DNA of 64,000 nt from Zymoseptoria tritici IPO323 (lineage: Eukaryota; Ascomycota; Dothideomycetes; Mycosphaerellales; Mycosphaerellaceae): contig NC_018201.1 in assembly GCF_000219625.1 (NCBI RefSeq), forward strand, positions 80,179 to 144,178, in the 5' to 3' direction. The position numbers and the translations under genes were made by a program. Positions 44,400-54,729 of the stretch are shown here, piece by piece. Each line of letters begins with the position of its first letter. Within the stretch, counting starts at the first letter, position 1. Under the pieces are notes generated by a model. The model was not told where the DNA came from and ran no database searches. It saw only the letters and a list, made by a program, of their open reading frames with translations.

Positions 44400-45420
44400 G
44401 AGCTCTCTTGAAAGCGCCTGTGTGGAGGTAGACTGTTTGCTGCAATCGACTATCGGACCCCGGGTAGAAGATAGTGTACCATATCTCCAGATTGATCACA
44501 ACGTCACTTTGCGATTTTCAAAGCACAAGCCGCCGGTTCTAAGGCTGTAGAAGACGTATCGTTTTCTACGCCGTCTATATACAGCAACTGCAAACCGTTC
44601 CTACTACGTAAAAGCAAGAAAACTATCGTTGCTATCGTCGTCGGGTCTACGTATTTTATAGTATTATCGAGGTATAATCTATACTGCGTTTCGAAAGCCT
44701 AGTATATAAAGTACGTAGTCTATACTAAGATATCTCCGATCGATTCTAGCGACGACGACAGCGATATCGATAGTAAGAAACATCTCTTATAATCCTAAAC
44801 AAGATGTCTACCTTACTCGGAATATAGGACGCCGCTCTCGATCGAAGTAGATATATAGGCCTTAGCAAACAGTATACAGATCTGTCTTTCGACAAAAACA
44901 CCAAAATCGCAGAAATCGAGAAATCGACGTTGTGATCAATTTGGAGGTATGGGGCGCCATCAGAAGAGCAGACGACGTCGCTCGAAACTTTAAAGTTTTG
45001 ACGGCTGCGGAGCCGTCTCCTGAGGTCCGCTTCCCGGTGCTCCTTCGGCGCGTCCCGCTCTGACGATGGCATCCTGTATGTAGTTAGTCTCAGAAGCACA
45101 GACCCTCTTGGCGAGCACTAACCTCTAGCGCCATCTCCGCTCCACGGGACTGTTACTTTCAAGTTGCTCAGTCTGTCTGACAATAATGTCCGCAGAGTGC
45201 CTGGCTCGCTTGTAATGCATGATTGATCCGACCTACACCTCTGAACGTCAAGCGCGCCGCCAATTCTCCGCGGCTCGTGACCACACGAGCACGCCATGAC
45301 AACTGCTTCCATTCCGCACCGGAAAGCGCGCGCAGTGCCATGGTGCAGAACGTGCTCCGGGCTTGCTTTGAGCCGTCATATCCTGGGGCTGATGATGAGC
45401 TCTAAATTCGTACCGCCGAG
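44400..45420. other. No gene recognised; partly RIP-like (44540-44760)
   Basis: The part at 44540-44760 is AT-rich and stop-dense, like the RIP blocks. The rest has only short frames. No repeat matching the neighbouring element was found. Confidence 0.35.
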
Positions 45421-46345
45421 ATGTGGATGGTGGCCTTTCTGAAGTTATTGGGACCACAGCGACCGACTGGGCTTACCTCACTGCCCCTGGAGCTCCGCAT
45501 ACGTGTCGGCCGTCTCGTACAGGGCCACCCAACCGCTCGCGCCATCACTCTCGAGTATAATATTGCCGAAGCTCCATTCATACTCGACCACAACGACATT
45601 CGGCCAATTCGGAGCAAAACTCTACAGCTTCGAATGGACACTACGCTTGCATCGCCGATACGTAGATGGACGACAATACGTTGTTTATATCGATGAGCAA
45701 GCACAGACTGGCAAGCACGACTCGGACCTCATCACCCTTGCATCGAATCGAGAGTGGACGCACCTAGTCCTTGCATTGGACGTTACCGGATGCAGGTCGA
45801 TATCGTTACATCCGCTCGACAAGAATTCTCACTCGGCTGGTATTTGGTATCGTGTCATCCCACGGGAACGATTCGCAACGCAGAAAAGCTTCGTCTGTTC
45901 ATATCGGGGAAGAACGTTGCGGGACATGATCGATGCGGGCAATCCACGCGTCCCGCTTTTCGACACCGTGCCGCCTTTCCTGCGTCTAAGATGGTTCGCT
46001 GAGTCCACAATCACAAGCTGCGTCGAAGGTGTTCCTCAAAGAATGGTGCGGAGGCAAGCTGGTCAGCAAATCGCTGCAATAACAGCTGTGCTCTTTGACG
46101 GAGCAACTGTGGATCTATTCTTTCATCGATACAGCATTGCCGAGACGGAAGCGGTTTACAGATCTCTGGATCATTCCGGCTCGACTGTCATTGTGCGCCA
46201 CGCCGTACTACGGCCTTGTGAGCGTTCGATCAATGTTGGAGTCCGCGTTCGTCGAGTCGAGCTTGGTCGCTCGTCGGCATGCCTCCTGGTATGGTCAGAA
46301 TTCTCGCCCTCTCCTGTGTTTGCTAATTGGGGGTGTAGCTTTTGA
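45421..46345 (+). pseudogene. Unknown gene with F-box-like start, probably frameshifted
   Basis: A frame opening at 45421 reads MWMVAFLKLLGPQ and then LTSLPLELRIRVGRLVQG, which resembles the start of many fungal F-box-like proteins. The frame ends near 45690. A second plus frame (45503-46345, 280 codons) carries protein-like sequence after the overlap (FEWTLRLHRRYVDGRQYVV, then VRRQAGQQIAAITAVLFDG). One frameshift near 45600 would join them. No stop of the RIP type is seen, and the second frame could be chance. Confidence 0.28.
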
Positions 46346-46951
46346 CATCGGAACACAGAATCTTCGACATGGGCCCGTATCTTCCCGAGCATATGCGCGC
46401 ACGTCATGATTTCTACAGTTTGTTGAACCAGTCTGGGCCAGTGGAGGCCGTCCACATCAACAGACGTCTTGACTACTCAACTACCGCAACAATCGCGGTG
46501 CAGAGCGACCGTGTACAGGTCTACGAGCAAACGTTGAGCGCGGGAGACTGGCTATCCGATTATAGGTCTTCCGAGGAAGAACCTGCATGTCGTCTTCGGC
46601 ATCACTACATATCCGTGTTCAAAGATGCCCTCGTTCTGGAAGGCCTTGTGGATTGTGCAGACGTTCCGGCGAATGGCAGTACCCATTTAGCCTGAGCTGG
46701 CTCTCGAAACTCAAGGAGAGACGACCGTTGAGGCCACTGTCTAGTGCTCCTGCGCCCACGACGATGCACATCGACTATTACAACAGTAAACCGCCACACG
46801 AAAAGTCAACGCCGAAATCCGAACGCCTGCCCGCCTTTCTCGAATGACCCATCCTGTCGCGCGTGACTCCGAGACCTTTATCTGTGGGCGTGAAAGACGA
46901 ATGGTGATCAAGATCGAACTGATAAGAATGATTAGATGTAGGCAGTCGAAC

Positions 46952-47689
46952 TCATTCCGCATGGCTACTGACCTTTCGAGCATAAGACTTGGATGTGTCC
47001 ACGCCGTCACGGTCTTCCATCTCAGTACGATCACGTCCCTCCGCACGATCGAGGAGAGCGCCATTGCCAGTGGCGGCCTCTCCGGAGAACCCCAAATCTT
47101 GATCGATCATACGATACCAAACAAGTTGGCGGACCGCGGTCCGTCGAAACGCGATCTTGTCGTGGTCCCTGGACGTAGCCGCGCATTTTGATGTTCCACG
47201 CAGGCGACATATCATCTCTTGCCATCGGGGCCCCCCGTTCCAAAGCTCTTTGTATCCGACAAAGCAGTCATCACCCATGAAAAACTCGATGCCATGCCAC
47301 CAGTCGCCATCAGCGCTGGTTCTGAATCGGACCATGCCTTGTATATTGACTGATTACGAATCTTCCGTGTGGTGAGCTGAGTAGGCTGATCCTCGATCCC
47401 AGGGATAATCCGGTGCAGAGCCAGTATCTGAGAGGATGTAGTGCAGCGAGTTCACTTCGAGCGTGAGCACGGGGAGACGACGTGGCCATTCGTCCAGTTC
47501 CTGCGTAGTGCACTTGTGTCGGTTGCACAGAAGTCGAAGTAGTTTGCTCGCGCTTCTGCCCGGCGCTCCTGCTTCGATGTGTACTTCCGTCGAGAGGTGG
47601 TCGACATGGTCAAAAGTGTGGTCGTTCGAGGGCTTCGGAAATGACTGAGGGCCTTTCACAGTGCTTGGACGACAACGGGTGCTGTTCAC
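46952..47689 (-). pseudogene. Unknown protein remnant with one in-frame TAA
   Basis: Two open stretches in one minus frame are separated only by TAA near 47354-47356 (one C to T from CAA). The first contains SASKLLRLLCNRHKC and RRLPVLTLEVNSLHYILSDT. The second begins MVRFRTSADGDWWHGIEFFM and continues GDDCFVGYKELWNGGPRW, with RRTAVRQLVWYRMIDQDLGF later. The amino-acid mix (many Trp, Tyr and Phe) looks like real protein. Its 5' end is unclear because an in-frame TAG lies upstream near 47745. I recognise no family. Confidence 0.38.
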
Positions 47690-47949
47690 CGCGTGAAGAC
47701 AAAGTACAATGTGATCCTTGGCATGGGCGAGATGCTAGCCCACACTGCGTTATGAGGGGAAGCGCTGGCAGTGAGTGGTCTCCGATGTCCGTGGCATCTT
47801 GAGTTACCACTCACAAGCGATGCGTCTCCACATCCGCTTCCTTGCATAATTCTGCACGATGGCGTTAGTCGTTTTTGGCTACACATTTGGCCTTTGTTGA
47901 GGGCATTATACGTCCGCAACAAGGTCTTTCTCTTGCGGTCCGCCCAACC

Positions 47950-49450
47950 CAAGAGTCAGCTCGAGGTAGCATCTCTGAGCAGTTATCCGTGGTGATTCCC
48001 CAGAGAGCGCATCCCGAGCACAGAGCCTGAGCGCTGATCATCTCGGCACTCCACCCCCCTTCACCGGTCGACGCAGCTTGTCCTCAGTAGATGACGAGGC
48101 TGAGCGTATCCTGACCAAGTCATGGGCATTGCTGGGGGCAGACTCAAGGCCACGAGGGTAGCGACTCCGCCAGTCTATTCGAAGACTCCTCCCCTCGTCA
48201 ATGTTCAGCCTCAACTGAGCCTCTCCGAGGCGCTGCCGAAATGAGTCTTTCGTTCTGCCCATATATGCCCTCGTTGCAGGGCAGACGTATTTCGCGAGAC
48301 ATATCTTCGAGCCGCAGCTCAATTCCTTCTTTCATCCCACTTCGACTTCGAGAAACGCACCACGAGCACAGGAGTCTTCAGAAGTCACTCGACCTCCTAC
48401 AAAAATGTAAGCAGCTGTGCTTCGCGTCTCACGGATGCGGCTAACACATCTAGGTTGTTGATGTGGATTTATGCCGTGAACACGTTAGTGGACAGACGAC
48501 CTGCTCTTCAGCCCCTCCCGGTCATGGCAGAATGCGACGAAGCGCTCAATTCGAACGAAGACCGTGTCAAACGTCATTGGTTGGAGCTTGCTCTGGATCT
48601 GACTGCCGCCTTTTTCGGGGTTCTCACCTTGATTTGCTTCTGTTGGTCGCGGCTGGCAAAGTAGCCGATTCAGAGTGCCGCAAGTATGCCTGACCCCTTT
48701 CTTGATCGAGGACAATTTCACTGACGTCCCAGTAGCATCTCTCTTACCTTGGCTCCCATCAACGCCTCGGTCGTTCCATCAACGTCTCGGTTGTACCATA
48801 CGCCTGACTCGATCGCGCAACCTAAGAACTGCGAAAAGAGAGTATACGACAGTCAGATCCGAAGGACACTCGCGAAGAGACGGAACAATGATACACTATC
48901 TCCTATGCACAGTTCGCTATCTGGAGTCTGAAATACACAGTCTCGTCCACTATTCACCGCCTACTTAGTCCATGCTCTATGGACGCACTATGGTCTGAAC
49001 CAAATTTGGCCGCAACCGTGAGGCAGTGCGAGGATGGCATTTATGATCGGAGTCCGCAGTCTGTCGAACATTGTGATACTTCACTACAAACATACCGCCG
49101 ATATGTTCGCTCGCCCACACAACTTGCCTGCGTGGAGCATTCCATGGGTTTAAACACTCTTTACGTATGAAGACTTGAAGCTCAAACGTCTGCGAGCACT
49201 GCCAAATGTTGCCCTTCGAATGTCGAACAGTTGTTAAGAATAGTCGGATAAGGTATGAGAAGATATGGTTTGCACAGGTATGGTTGCAATGTTCACACGT
49301 CTCGTCGATCCTCGCGGTCTGCCTACATTTCCCCGGGCCTTTATGCGTGTACCAGTCGACATCGGGGGTAGTGATTCCTTGACCACTTCGTGCAAATGCA
49401 GTATCAACTATGATCAATTAACATCCTCCCGTCGCCTTAATAAAACTTGA
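47950..49450. other. No confident gene; one possible small two-exon frame
   Basis: A possible intron at about 48404-48453 (GTAAGC donor, GCTAAC branch, TAG acceptor) could join an upstream frame to 48454-48664, which ends with a hydrophobic stretch (WLELALDLTAAFFGVLTLIC) that could span a membrane. No clear start exists upstream because of an in-frame TGA near 48213. The other frames in this region lack any motif. Confidence 0.25.
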
Positions 49451-49458
49451 CAGTAATC

Positions 49459-51107
49459 TTAAGTCGTTCGAGTGTTCCTTGGCCGCAAGTTGTATCTCGG
49501 TGGTGGCACTGTAGTAGCCTCTGCCTCCGGAGGAACGCTACTGAAGCTGGGTACAGCAGTGTCCGGTAAGCTGCACGGCGGTGGAGGGTATAGTCGCGAG
49601 AAGTCTGGATGAAAGTCATCCGCCCACTCTACAGCATGCGCTCCTCCGGCAGAGAGGCCGCCAAGTGCATCAGGCCGCAAAGTCTCGCCGCTCGAACGTT
49701 GGTCATCGGTGAGTTCATATGGGTAGTCCACATGCCAGTCGTCGTCAAGGCATTGCGCAGCACTCGGTCGCCGGCTGGAATCATAGGAGAGTATCCGCAG
49801 TAGAAGAGCCGAGCAGTTCTCCGAGAGCCCTTCAAAGGTAGGACTCCACCCGCGAAGTGTAGCAAACATCGCGAGCCACTTGCCGTCGCTAGGGATCGGA
49901 GGCAGTTTCAAGGTCAAGATACGAGAGGCAAGTACACCGGTCGACCATACGTCTGCTCGCTGCGCGTCGTACTCATATCCATCTCCGCCGTGCAGATAGA
50001 TACGAGCCACTTCCGGGGCTATGTAAACCAAGGTTCCGGGCAAAGTAGTCTGCATTCGACCTTTACGCGACTCTCCGAAGTCGCTGATCACGCAGTCGGA
50101 CGGATGAAGTAAGCGGAGCAAGACGTTCGCGGCTGTAAGATCACCGTGACTAACATCGTTTTCGTGGAGCCACTTGAGACCTCGCCAGACTTAGACCATA
50201 ATGGTACGGCCGGTCTCCTCGTCTAGCGCATGTGGAAGAACGGTGTGCATGTACTCCTCGAGGTTCCTACATGCCGCAAACTCTATAACAAGAAGCCGCG
50301 CACCTTGCTATGCGAAGAAGTCGACGGTTTTTATGACGTTTAGGTGTCCATTATTGTGTTGAATTAAATGCAGCGTAGACATCCGCAGCTCTCTTTCGAG
50401 GGTCTCCTCGGCGGGCGGGATCTGCCCAGAGGACAGGGACTTATTAACGATCATCTTCACGGCCAGTAGTTTCTGATCGGAAGTCCGCATAATCTTTCGC
50501 ACGGTCGAGTTTCTGGTTGGTGTGACGTTTGGGTGTCTCCTGTGTCAACGAGAGGATCTTGAGTCGTATGAAATCCTCTGGCTGGTTCGCCATGCGACGC
50601 AAATCATCCCACAAGGTTGCGGTCAATCTTTCAGGATTGAATTCTACCCTAAGCGACATCGATCCGGCGACGATTGTGTATCGCGTCTTCTGAGCAATCG
50701 ATTCCTTCATCAGACGGACTAGCTTTCGATTGTTCACTACAGTCCCTTGGTCCCTGTCTCTAAGTAGTGTTGGTCACGACCATATAGGTCGGCGGCCAAT
50801 CCTGTGTGAAATCGAACGATAATCGAAAGTGAATTCCGCTGATGCCAATGGCTCTGGCGCCGATGAACACATCGCACTGACTCGGGTCGCTCCCAAAATG
50901 GAAGCCTCGCGCGGTCTTCATGTGGTGCGACTGCAGTACGAGGACATGTTCGGCGAGTGAAGGCGTGCTCTCACGCTCTGGCTGTCTGCCCTCAGGCGTA
51001 GAGGCTTAAGTCGAGCGATATTGCTGATCATGTGGGTGCTCGAGGATCGAAGCGTCGGTGAGGGTTACATTGACGATGCCATTCGATGGCTGCGATGTGC
51101 TTGCCAT
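49459..51107 (-). pseudogene. FHA-domain serine/threonine protein kinase pseudogene
   Basis: ATG 51107 opens MASTSQPSNGIVNVTLTDAS, broken by TAA at 51006-51008. An FHA-like domain follows: FHFGSDPSQCDVFIGARAIG, ISGIHFRLSFDF, then after a frame change near 50760 LLRDRDQGTVVNNRKLVRL, matching the iSxxH and NGTxVN landmarks. Another frame change near 50520 leads into a kinase domain: LAVKMIVNKSL (ATP-binding Lys), TAG at 50308, TAA near 50185, HGDLTAANVLL (catalytic loop, Asp present), ISDFGESRKG (DFG), GTLVYIAPEVA and RADVWSTGVLA. No glycine-rich loop is visible, perhaps deleted. FHA plus kinase recalls the Rad53/Chk2/Dun1 type, but this looks like a lineage-specific relative. It is divergent to the helicase fragment at 51.35 kb. 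Confidence 0.75.
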
Positions 51108-51352
51108 GGCAAGGCCAACGAGACGAGTAAGGACAGTTTATTGATTGTGACGTGAGGGCCACCCGATGTCTCATACAACCTGATGACTCGGCAACTGGAA
51201 TCGGCGGAAGAGATGATCCGATCCGGTGAACTGGCCTGAACCTCGGCTGTCCAACTCGCCAAGCAAGCCAAGGTACCAACGTTGCTGCACCTGCGACCTG
51301 CCATCGACGCCTCATCACACGTACCTTACTTTGTCAGACTCCCGATCGCTTA

Positions 51353-53099
51353 GAAGTTGTGGAAGCTCCCCATCACCAAGGATATCGACCATGTGAATCA
51401 GAAGGCCGGTCGGGCCGTTCGTGCCCAAGGTCTGACTGGATACTTCGTCTGGTTTTATTCGTACTATGTCGACGATGCACAGAAGAACGTCCCAGAAGGA
51501 TCCAAGCATGATTCGATGGTTCACCGCGATGGAGGAGCAGCTACTCCGTATCAGCCAGAGCCGGCGCGCGCGCATGAACACGCACCTTTCCTGCCGAGTG
51601 GACCGCGCAACACGACCATGGCAGAGGCAGGTGAAGGTCTCCTCGGTGATCCAGATCAAGATGGCGATACTGACGATGCTGCTGCTGTCGCTGCCGCTGC
51701 CGCTCGCCTTGGGATTTCATCCGATGACAACTACCACAAGAAGGACTGGACCAAGCAGGAGATCGAGTGGCGTGAAAAGGAGACGAACATCATCCGCCTC
51801 GCCCTTAACAGCCAGTACCTTGCGACACTACGCTGCTGTCGTGTCGTGTGCAACCATCTGTATGAAGAGCATCTCAAGATGTACGACTCTGTCGCAGTCG
51901 ATCCGATCAAATGCTGCAGCATGTGCAACCCAGCGCTGCTCCAGCTTATTCTCTGGGAAAAGGAGCCACCAGCCGTGCCAAAATCGAGGACAGCACCAAG
52001 AGCAGGCTCGAAGCAAGCATTCTTCTTGCCCAAGCTGAAGGACATTCTCGGCCAATTCTGTCGCAAGGCATTCGACTTCGAGGCAATCCAGCAGGGATAC
52101 GACTTCGACAATCTGTTGGCGGATCTGCCATACAATCTCCTCATCGAAGACCAGTACGTTTGGGAGCTGGCCGAGTGCATTCGGTTTGAGGGTCTGGAGC
52201 GGCCAGATAGTGAGCCAGAGTTAACGGCGGATGATATCAAGGATCTCGCACCGCTGTTTTCTGCATGGCATGCTGACGGCGGACCTGTGCGTCGCTCTGA
52301 GATTCCCCTCGGGCTATTGGCACAGGAGATAGTCAAGGTGGCCCCAGATGTGTACATTGAGCGTCGCGCAGATCTCGACAAGAAGTAACGCAACCGTGAA
52401 GCGGTTAAGGAAGCAGCGAGGAAGAAGGCCAATCTAGATGCAGCCCCGAGGCCGTCGCTTCCAGAGACTACCGTCGCCCAGTGCAAGACTGGTCACACAC
52501 AGCGCTCTGACAAGTCGGCCCAAGCAGCTACACTGCTGCAGCAAGCTCTGGCCAACTCGAATTCCATGGCTGACGATGCAGAAGATGAGGATCGAGGGCG
52601 TGCCGCTAAGCGTGGTCGTGGTGGCAGGGGCAGAGGCAGAGGTAGACCACACAAGCGCGGTCGCGGAGGACGCGGTGGAACTGCTGGTGGAACTGCTGGT
52701 GGAGAGACTGGTGGAGACGAGGCTGGTAGAGAGACTGGTGGCGCAGGTGGAAGCACTGTGGACAAGCGCCCTGCAAGTGAAGCAGCATTGACTCCTCTCG
52801 GTCGCGAGTCTCAAGTGCCACGAGTTGGCAGTCCTGGAAGCAGCACAATGGTCGCGCCAGGCAACATCGCCGGTCCATCCAGTCGTCCTGCTGCGGCTAC
52901 CACTCCTGCTCGTGCTGCTCAATAGCAAATGCACGACGCCAACCAGACCGTCTGTCGCAGCAGCGGCCGTGAACGCACACCATCACGCAGAGTCCAGGAG
53001 GCTAGGAGCGCAGAGGCAGAGTTCGGTGAGATGGACGACTTCCTCGGCCTTGATGAGGTGGACGAGAGTCCGGTGCGTCCTCGCCGTCGCCGCAATTGA
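51353..53099 (+). pseudogene. RecQ-like helicase, C-terminal half (copy 2)
   Basis: The frame begins abruptly after a TAG at 51351 with KLWKLPITKDIDHVNQKAGR, aligned to the motif VI region of the helicase at 40-44 kb (NKIPITKDPEDQTQRLGR). RALNSQ-type sequence and CRVVCNHLYEEHL then DPIKCCSMCNPALL match that copy's CCRKVQNKYLGEER and DKCCNMCNPELE. TAA at 52386 and TAG at 52923, both one C to T from CAA/CAG, interrupt it. A GRGRGRP basic patch and repeated GGTAGG-type residues follow, and the protein ends with an acidic then Arg-rich tail (VDESPVRPRRRRN) at TGA 53097-53099. All upstream helicase motifs are missing, so this is a 5'-truncated copy. Confidence 0.72.
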
Positions 53100-53703
53100 C
53101 GTGGGTGTTGAGAATGGAGGGAGTGTGGAATGTTGTCGTCGTCTTGATCGGTCGCGATGCCTCTCGTGTATTGTCGCAGTCGCAGTTCGTTGGACCGGTG
53201 AGATTCGAGATTGGACGAAGAGTTCCAGTGTGTGTGTCGCATGCCATAGACTGTAGCCAATGCTCTCGTCCTCATCTCGTCCTCATCTCGTCCTTATCTC
53301 GTCCTCAGATCCATCTCCCCGTGCTCTCGAGTCCTCAATGACATCCTCATTTGTTCTCCCTTGTATGTTGCAATCCACCAACATGGGCGTCCAGTCCAGC
53401 AAGTCCCGCGATCTTTTGTTCGTCATTGTGTATGCCATTGTGTGTGGGGATGCGACCACGATGTCGTGCTCTTGGAAGGAAGCGTGTCGAATTCGACGAG
53501 TATTGCCCTGCGTAAACAAACCTTTGGTGGGCGTATATGCTGTCACGGCTGCCTCGAATCCCAGAGACCTTCTTCCTTCCATCGACCTCACTTCCATTGC
53601 TACAACCACATCGCCCGCTTGCAAAGAACTCACGCTACGATGCCGACTCTACAAATCCAACTGGACACATCTGGCGATACAGCGCGGCAGTCTCAGGCCC
53701 CAG

Positions 53704-53770
53704 GACTTTCTGTTATCACACTGGACTTTTTGTTATCACATTGGACTTCTTGTTACTACACTGGACTTCC
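53704..53770. repeat. 20-bp tandem repeat GACTTTYTGTTATCACACTG
   Basis: Three units of 20 bp plus a partial one. The core TTATCACACTGG has the same TTATC and CTGG ends as the TTATCGTTCTGG motif of the 33.6-44.4 kb element, and it lies at the equivalent place, between the convergent helicase and Cys-rich genes. Confidence 0.7.
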
Positions 53771-53955
53771 TGCGGCGACATGCGTTGAATGCGTTGGTTA
53801 TCGCCATGCGAGGCACGATGGAATGATGAATGAGGACAAGAGCTATGCATTCATGAAAACGCATGGAGTTTCACGATGAAATGTGGGCGAGCAACTCGAT
53901 ACGGCTGTGGAGAGCAGGGTGGAGAGACATCGTGGACAATTGCTACAACCGCTTT

Positions 53956-54015
53956 GGAAGGACTGCTGCACAATGGAAAGACTGCTGCACAATGGAAGGA
54001 CTGCTGCACATTGGA
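53956..54015. repeat. 19-bp tandem repeat
   Basis: Three units of TGGAARGACTGCTGCACAA with single-base differences. Confidence 0.8.
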
Positions 54016-54195
54016 AGGAGTGGACTGCGAAGGAGTGGATGGATCGCATGCCTCACCATCAAGCTCGACCGGACTGCCGCAGAGGACCTCGATTTCGCCA
54101 CACTTCTGCGAAGAAATTTCCGAGCACGAACAGTCGTGGAAGAAGAACAGGATGCACACGATTCACCGCCAACGAACAAGACTTTCTGCTGCTAT

Positions 54196-54645
54196 CTACT
54201 CGCATACGTGGCCGCCAAAGCGGCAGCGAGCACACTTGCCAACACCAAGCCCTTTATTAAAACGAGCACGTCCAGCCGCCGTGTACACTCTACATGGGGT
54301 GTATCCCCTAACGCGGTCCCGCCCAACACAACGAGCATACCTCTCCGACCGATCTTCTCCAAACGCAGTCTCTTCAATCCGCGCGGCATGCGAGCGCCGG
54401 CGCGAGTTCTAGTCCGACAGGACCTGGCCGACCGCATTGGAGTGGCTGCTGTAGTACGCACCATTGATCGTTGGCACGTACTCCTCAGCAGCTCCACTTC
54501 CAACCGGCCGACCAGTCCGTCCTCCTCCTCCTCTTCCTCTTCCTCCTCTTCCTCCTGTTGCTGTTTTTGCTTCTGAATTGATGGTGTGAAAGGTTTTCAC
54601 ACCCTCTGCCAAGCCCGTGAGGAACCGTAACCATGGTTTATCCAA
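54196..54645 (-). pseudogene. Cys-rich, probably zinc-binding protein (copy 2)
   Basis: The minus frame from about 54645 reads KPWLRFLTGLAEGVKTFH, a GRGGRGRGGGGRTGRPVGSG basic patch, then EEYVPTINGAYYSS, an in-frame TAG after GQVLSD (near 54409), and HAARIEETAFGEDRSERYAR. It ends TPCRVYTAAGRARFNKGLG, GKCARCRFGGHVCE and TAG 54196. This aligns with the 38382-39088 protein (SGSAELYQPQ, VARIEEQPQY, SPCKVYTHEA, KCSRCRVGGEVCE). The first Cys of the CKKC pair is Tyr here, a TGY to TAY change. The 5' end is not defined. It is convergent with the helicase fragment ending at 53099. Confidence 0.68.
54582..54602. other. Short perfect hairpin
   Basis: GGTGTGAAA and TTTCACACC are separated by three bases, within the 5' part of the copy-2 Cys-rich gene. 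It may be chance or a protein-binding palindrome. Confidence 0.5.
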
Positions 54646-54664
54646 GGATCCATGGCTCGTAACA

Positions 54665-54726
54665 GGTCGTGCACTTTTGGGTCGTCAACTTTTGGGTCGT
54701 CAACTTTTTGGTCGTCAACTTTTGAC
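54665..54726. repeat. 15-bp tandem repeat GGTCGTCAACTTTTG
   Basis: Four units with small variations just upstream of the copy-2 Cys-rich gene, comparable in place to array M1 upstream of copy 1 but with an unrelated sequence. Confidence 0.8.
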
Positions 54727-54729
54727 GGG

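Larger units (their letters stand above)
53100..54190. other. Spacer between convergent copy-2 genes, with tandem repeats
   Basis: It contains a CTCGTCCTCAT repeat near 53267-53305, the 20-bp array at 53704-53770 and a 19-bp array at 53956-54015. The frames of 172-188 codons are open through repeats and carry no motif I recognise. Confidence 0.4.
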
